This document shows, piece by piece, positions 59,994 through 64,000 of a DNA stretch of 64,000 nucleotides. Each line of letters opens with the position of its first letter. The first letter of the stretch is position 1. The stretch comes from Nocardiopsis sinuspersici (GTDB taxonomy: Bacteria; Actinomycetota; Actinomycetes; Streptosporangiales; Streptosporangiaceae), in NCBI GenBank assembly GCA_008638415.1, contig VWVT01000008.1, forward strand, positions 248,001 through 312,000, given 5' to 3'. The notes under the pieces are model-generated. The model saw only the letters and a program-made list of their open reading frames with translations. It was not told the origin of the DNA and made no database searches. The translations under genes and the position numbers were made by a program.

Positions 59994-61330
59994 GCCACCG
60001 GGGCCGACCGGCCCAGGTCGACCGTCTGCGGGACGGGGCCGCAGCAGCCGCCCTGCGCCTCCTCGGGGGTGTCGGCCTCGTCGAACAGGCCCGCGCCGCC
60101 GCACACCCCCGTGTCGGGCAGGGTCAGCTCCACCCGGGCCGCGCTCTCACGGTCACCGGCCAGGTGGGCGGCGATACTGCGCACCTGCTCGTACCCGGTC
60201 AGAGTGAGGAAGGTGGGAGCGCGCCCGTAGGACTTCATCCCCGCCAGGAAGAACCCCTCCTCCGGGTGCGCCAGCTCCTCGGCCCCGTGGGGGTAGACGG
60301 TGCCGCAGGAGTGCACGTTGGGGTCGATGAGCGGGGCCAGGCCCACCGGGGCCTGCAACGTGGTGTCCAGCCCCAGCCGGATCTCCGACAGCGGGGACAG
60401 GTCGGGACGGAACCCGGTCAGCACCACGGCCTCCTCCACCGGTTCCAGCGCGCGTCCGCCCTCGTCCACCAGCACCAGGCGCCCGTCCCGCTCCGACCGG
60501 ACCTCGGCGGTGCGAAACCCCGTGACCACCCGGATGTGTCCGGCGTCCACGGCCTCCTTCGCGCGCTGTCCCAGGGCGCCGCGCGCGGCGAGCTGGTCGG
60601 CCGCGCCCCCGCCGAAGGCGTCGCCGACCTCCCCGCGCCGCAGCACCCACACAGCACGGGTCCCGGGCTCCTGCTCGGCCAGCGCGGACAGGGAGACCAG
60701 GGCGGTCAGCGCCGAGTGGCCCCGGCCCACGACCGCCGTGGTGCGGCCCGCGTGGCGGGCACGCGCCCCGGGGTCGGCCAGGTCGGGAACGCGGTAGGAG
60801 AGGCGTCCGGCCACCGCCGCCTCGCCCAGCGCGGGCAGGCCGTCGCCGCCCACCGGGTTGGGCGAGCCCCAGGTTCCGGAGGCGTCCACGACCGCGCGGG
60901 CCAGGATCCGCTCCTCGCCGTGGTCGGTGCGCACCCGCACGGTGAAGGGCTGCTCCTCCCGCCCGGCGTCGACCACCCGGTCCCGCCCCAGGCGGCTGAC
61001 GCCGGTGACCTCGGCGCCGAAGCGCACCCTCTCCCCCAGGACGTCGGCGAGCGGGGCCAGGTAGGCATCGGCCCACTCCCGGCCGGTCGGATAGCCCTCG
61101 TCGGCGGGGCGCCGCCAGCCGGTGGCGGTGAGCAGCTTCTCCGCCGCGGGATCGACCAGGTCGCGCCACATGGAGAACAGGCGTACGTGCCCCCACTCGC
61201 GCACCGCCGCTCCGGCGCCGTCCCCCTTCTCCAGGACCAGCGCGGGCAACCCGCGCTCGGCCAGCTCCGCCGCCGCCGCGAGCCCCACGGGACCGGCACC
61301 GATCACCACGACCGGACGTTCGTCGACCAT
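59990..61330 (-). CDS. FAD-dependent oxidoreductase with Cys-rich C-terminus
   Basis: 446 residues. N-terminal FAD site VVIGAGPVGLAAAAELAERG, then VREWGHVRLFSMWRDL, a second nucleotide site TTAVVGRGHSALTALVSL, and VVLTGFRPDLSPL. The C-terminal tail has VCGGAGLF and GGCCGPVP, cysteine clusters that could bind As(III) or shuttle electrons. ATG 61330 with AGGG upstream; 61345 is the longer alternative. Divergent from the ArsR-GNAT gene and so probably controlled by it. Confidence 0.8.
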   Translation of the reverse strand: MVDERPVVVIGAGPVGLAAAAELAERGLPALVLEKGDGAGAAVREWGHVRLFSMWRDLVDPAAEKLLTATGWRRPADEGYPTGREWADAYLAPLADVLGERVRFGAEVTGVSRLGRDRVVDAGREEQPFTVRVRTDHGEERILARAVVDASGTWGSPNPVGGDGLPALGEAAVAGRLSYRVPDLADPGARARHAGRTTAVVGRGHSALTALVSLSALAEQEPGTRAVWVLRRGEVGDAFGGGAADQLAARGALGQRAKEAVDAGHIRVVTGFRTAEVRSERDGRLVLVDEGGRALEPVEEAVVLTGFRPDLSPLSEIRLGLDTTLQAPVGLAPLIDPNVHSCGTVYPHGAEELAHPEEGFFLAGMKSYGRAPTFLTLTGYEQVRSIAAHLAGDRESAARVELTLPDTGVCGGAGLFDEADTPEEAQGGCCGPVPQTVDLGRSAPVA

Positions 61331-61350
61331 GACACACCCTTTCATCGACT

Positions 61351-61412
61351 GGTGTCTATGAAGAGAACCATATAGACACCGATCGATGAACGCAACATCG
61401 ACTTTCGTCGAT
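61351..61412. promoter_or_regulatory. Two dyads in the divergent ArsR-GNAT / flavoprotein promoter
   Basis: GGTGTCTAT (61351-61359) and ATAGACACC (61372-61380) form a perfect 9+9 dyad with 12-bp spacing. ATCGAC-TTTC-GTCGAT (61397-61412) is a second. ATCGA half-sites also occur near 61344 and 61382. Typical of ArsR operators. Confidence 0.65.
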
Positions 61413-61437
61413 ATAGATCATCACTGATAATGGGGGC

Positions 61438-62352
61438 ATGACCGTGACGAGCTCCGCCCCAGTACCCGCACCCGAGACGCTCCCGGCACAGGACGCCGAG
61501 ACCTACGCCGCGTGGTTCGCCTGCCTGGCCGAGCCGATGCGCGTGCGCCTGCTGCACACCGTCGCCGCCCACCCGGGGTCGATCAGCGTGGGCGAACTCG
61601 CCCGCGCGGTGGGCATCCGCCAGCCGACCGTCTCCCACCACCTGCGCAAACTCGCCGAGGTCGGCTTCGTGACCATGACCCGGGCGGGCACCTCCACGCG
61701 CGTGGCCATCAACCCGACCTGCTGCACGGGCCTGCCGCACGCCGCCGACGCCGTCATGGGCATGCTCAACTCCCGCCCCTGCTGCCCCACCGACCTGCCC
61801 GTCGACGTCACCACCCGGGCCATGGCCGACACCGACCTGGAACGGGTGCGCGACATCTACGCCCAGGGCGTCGCCACCGGGAACGCCACCTTCGAGACCG
61901 AGGTCCCCGGCGTGGACGCCCTCAGGGACAGGTGGAGCGACGGGCACCGCTGGGTCGCCGAGCGCGACGGCCGGGTGGTGGGCTGGGCCGCCGCCGCGCC
62001 CGTCTCCGCCCGCGAGGCCTACTCCGGGGTCGCCGAGACCTCCGTCTACGTCGCCGAGGACGCGCGCGGCCGGGGCGTGGGCAGGGCGCTGCTGTACCGG
62101 CAGGTCACCGAGGCCGACGACGCCGGGCTGTGGACCCTGCAGACCTCGGTCTTCCCCGAGAACCGCGCCGGCCTGTCCCTGCACCACCAGGCCGGTTTCC
62201 GCACCGTCGGCGTGCGCGAGCGCATCGCCCGGCACCACGGTGTCTGGCGGGACACGGTCCTGCTGGAGCGGCGGCGCCCGGCAGGGGAGGAGTGCTCCAC
62301 CGGTCCCACCGCCGCCTGCGGCTGCGCTCCCCAGGAGGCCCCGCGGTCCTGA
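61438..62352 (+). CDS. ArsR-GNAT fusion protein (ArsR + ArsN-like acetyltransferase)
   Basis: 304 residues. Residues 20-100 are an ArsR winged HTH (FACLAEPMRVRLLHTVAAHP; IRQPTVSHHLRKLAEVGFV), followed by a cysteine-rich hinge NPTCCTGLPH...NSRPCCPTD. Residues 122-275 are a GNAT acetyltransferase of the phosphinothricin/ArsN group: VTTRAMADTDLERVRDIYAQ, TSVYVAEDARGRGVGRALLY (acetyl-CoA loop) and ENRAGLSLHHQAGFRTVGV. ArsN1 detoxifies the antibiotic arsinothricin by N-acetylation. The C-terminal tail ECSTGPTAACGCAP adds cysteines. One polypeptide could both sense and modify an arsenical. Confidence 0.85.
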   Translation: MTVTSSAPVPAPETLPAQDAETYAAWFACLAEPMRVRLLHTVAAHPGSISVGELARAVGIRQPTVSHHLRKLAEVGFVTMTRAGTSTRVAINPTCCTGLPHAADAVMGMLNSRPCCPTDLPVDVTTRAMADTDLERVRDIYAQGVATGNATFETEVPGVDALRDRWSDGHRWVAERDGRVVGWAAAAPVSAREAYSGVAETSVYVAEDARGRGVGRALLYRQVTEADDAGLWTLQTSVFPENRAGLSLHHQAGFRTVGVRERIARHHGVWRDTVLLERRRPAGEECSTGPTAACGCAPQEAPRS

Positions 62353-62419
62353 CCGGCACCGGGGGCGGCGCGTTCGACGGGGCGGGCCGGGCGGCGGACC
62401 CGGTGGTCCCGTCGGCCCC

Positions 62420-63859
62420 TCAGCCGACGATCGGCCTCTCCTGGGGCAGTTCGTAGACGCGGACGCGGCGACGCAGCGCCAGGGCGGAGGCCAGCGTGAT
62501 CGGCCCGATCCTGCCCACGAACATCAGGAAGACGATGACCAGCTCGCCCACGAGCGGCAGGTCGCCGGTGATGCCCGTGGACAGCCCGACCGTGCCGAAG
62601 GCCGACGTCGTCTCGAACAGGACCTGGTCCAGCGTGAACGGAGTGACGGTCATCAGTGTCAGCGTCGCCGCAAGGACCAGGCCCAGCGCCAGCAGCACCA
62701 CCGTGGTCGCCTGGGAGGCGGTGCCCTCGGACAGCCGGCGTCCCGCCATGTGCACCGTCGGCTCCCCGCGCACGTTGGCGTAGACCACGAAGGCCAGCAC
62801 AGCGAAGGTGGTCACCTTGATGCCCCCGGCCGTGCCCGCGCTGCCGCCGCCGACGAACATCAGGATGTCGGTGACCAGCAGCGTCTGGGTGTTCATCGCC
62901 CCGAAGTCGAGGCTGTTGAAACCCGCCGTGCGCGGCATCACCGCCTGGAAGAAGGCGGTGAGGAGCTTGCCGCGCAGCCCCAGGCCGCCCATGGTCGCCG
63001 GGTTGGCCCACTCCAGGGCGAGGAAGGCGACGAAGGCGACCACCAGCAGGACCCCGGTCATCGCCAGGGTGATCTTGGCGTGCACCGACCAGTGGCGGTG
63101 CTCCCCGCGGTGCCGGGTGAAGCGCCACAGCTCCACCCACATGGGGAACCCGAGCCCTCCCGCGACCACGGCCAGGGCGATGGGCACCGTGATCCACGGG
63201 TCGGTGGCGAAGCCCGTCATACTGTCGGAGTACAGGGAGAACCCGGCGTTGTTGAAGGCCGAGATCGCGTGGAAGGTCCCGGTGTGGACGGCCTCGCCGA
63301 ACGACAGCCCGTAGCCGAGCCACCAGCGCAGCGTCAGCACGACCGCCAGGACCGTCTCGAAGACCACCGTCACCGCGAGGATTCCCGTGACGACCTGGCG
63401 CACCTCGCCCAGCGTGACGACCTTGGTCTCCGAACCGGTGCGCAGCGCCATCCGCAGCCCCATCTGCCGCCCCACGACCAGCGTCAGCACCGTCGCCAGC
63501 GCCATGATGCCGAACCCGCCGACCTGGATCAGGGCCAGGACCACCACCTCGCCGAAGGCCGACCAGTAGGCGGCGGTGTCCACCACCACCAGCCCGGTCA
63601 CGCTGGCCGCCGAGGCGGCGGTGAACAGGGCGGTGGGAAAGGACGCCCGCTCCCCGCCGTCCACGGCCGAAGGCAGCGACAGCAGCACCGCTCCGACCAG
63701 GACCAGGGCGCCGAAGGCCGCCACCGTGAGCTGGGGCGGCTGGGCCCACCGGGTCAGGCCGCGCAGCCTCCGGTCCGCGACGGCGCTGAACCGGACCAGG
63801 ACGCGTGAGGTGCATGAGGTGCGTGGATTCGCCGGGGGTCTGTCCGTGTCGGCGCTCAC
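62420..63859 (-). CDS. TrkH/KtrB-family potassium transporter
   Basis: 479 residues from GTG 63859. The four selectivity-filter loops are visible: FTAASAASVTGLVVVDT, HAISAFNNAGFSLYS, QAVMPRTAGFNSLDF and ETTSAFGTVGLSTGIT, each with its filter glycine. It conducts K+ (or Na+/K+) inward, normally with a cytosolic RCK subunit encoded elsewhere. The start overlaps the stop of the upstream response regulator (GTGA). Confidence 0.92.
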   Translation of the reverse strand: MSADTDRPPANPRTSCTSRVLVRFSAVADRRLRGLTRWAQPPQLTVAAFGALVLVGAVLLSLPSAVDGGERASFPTALFTAASAASVTGLVVVDTAAYWSAFGEVVVLALIQVGGFGIMALATVLTLVVGRQMGLRMALRTGSETKVVTLGEVRQVVTGILAVTVVFETVLAVVLTLRWWLGYGLSFGEAVHTGTFHAISAFNNAGFSLYSDSMTGFATDPWITVPIALAVVAGGLGFPMWVELWRFTRHRGEHRHWSVHAKITLAMTGVLLVVAFVAFLALEWANPATMGGLGLRGKLLTAFFQAVMPRTAGFNSLDFGAMNTQTLLVTDILMFVGGGSAGTAGGIKVTTFAVLAFVVYANVRGEPTVHMAGRRLSEGTASQATTVVLLALGLVLAATLTLMTVTPFTLDQVLFETTSAFGTVGLSTGITGDLPLVGELVIVFLMFVGRIGPITLASALALRRRVRVYELPQERPIVG

Positions 63860-64000
63860 ACCCCGCCGGTCCCCTCCGGCCGGAACCGGTAGCCCAGTCC
63901 GGGCTCGGTGAGGAAGTAGCGCGGACGCGGCGGGTCCGGCTCCAGGCGCTGGCGGATCTTGGTCATGAACACCCGCAGGTAGTTGGTCTCGCGCCCGTAG
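63856..64000 (-). CDS. OmpR/KdpE-type response regulator, C-terminal end
   Basis: Only the last 47 codons are in the window: YGRETNYLRVFMTKIRQRLE, then PRYFLTEPGLGYRFRPEG and a stop at 63858-63856. This is the recognition helix and wing of an OmpR-family winged helix, closest in feel to KdpE (TNYLRVxMxxLRxKLE). The overlap with the K+ transporter start suggests it controls, and is co-translated with, that gene. Confidence 0.88.
   Translation of the reverse strand, partial: YGRETNYLRVFMTKIRQRLEPDPPRPRYFLTEPGLGYRFRPEGTGGV

Overview
The window is a very GC-rich chromosomal segment with strongly GC-biased third codon positions. Its gene content is actinobacterial: tandem SapA-like spore-associated proteins, a SARP regulator, an HxlR/quinone-reductase pair, and an integrative element with Streptomyces-type habits. 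The best guess is a filamentous actinomycete of the Nocardiopsis type; the genus is an inference.

Layout. 1-6.7 kb is a scrap yard: a partial Old Yellow Enzyme gene cut by the window edge, a PLP desulfhydrase/deaminase, a RibD/DHFR-like reductase and a small kinase, set among decayed genes (DUF2637, DUF3732, sulfotransferase) and at least five fragments of IS5-like transposases. 6.7-8.1 kb is an MFS transporter. 8.3-24.2 kb is a tRNA-targeted integrative element. It lies between two 64-bp near-identical copies of the 3' part of a tRNA-Arg(UCU) gene and carries a tyrosine integrase and an excisionase at its right end. Its cargo includes a lower-GC block (9.5-15.9 kb) that looks like a defence module: an HTH protein, a 1349-aa Mrr-nuclease/P-loop NTPase protein, and a PIN-domain protein. 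24.4-39.7 kb is ordinary chromosome: acyl-CoA synthetase, 2-dehydropantoate reductase, three tandem SapA paralogues, a SARP, a quinone reductase with its HxlR regulator, a CPBP protease, a G/U mismatch DNA glycosylase, and a secreted GH106 rhamnosidase.

40.0-54.2 kb is the most interesting part. Two divergent operons share one promoter region that holds a Fur/Zur-family operator-like site. To the left run a beta-propeller protein, an S9 peptidase and a complete siderophore-type ABC importer. To the right run a 60-aa precursor peptide made of two 28-aa repeats, an E1/ThiF-like partner, a CocE/NonD-type hydrolase, a YcaO cyclodehydratase, a SagB-type dehydrogenase and two half-size ABC exporters. 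I read this as a RiPP (azole/azoline, TOMM) pathway whose product is probably secreted and re-imported with a metal, that is, a candidate ribosomal metallophore, possibly for zinc. That function is an inference from gene content and operator.

54.6-62.4 kb holds a tandem UspA protein and an arsenic-resistance island: arsC, arsR, acr3, two flavoproteins, an MFS transporter, and an ArsR-GNAT fusion. The window closes with a TrkH-type potassium transporter translationally coupled to an OmpR/KdpE-type response regulator that runs off the end.
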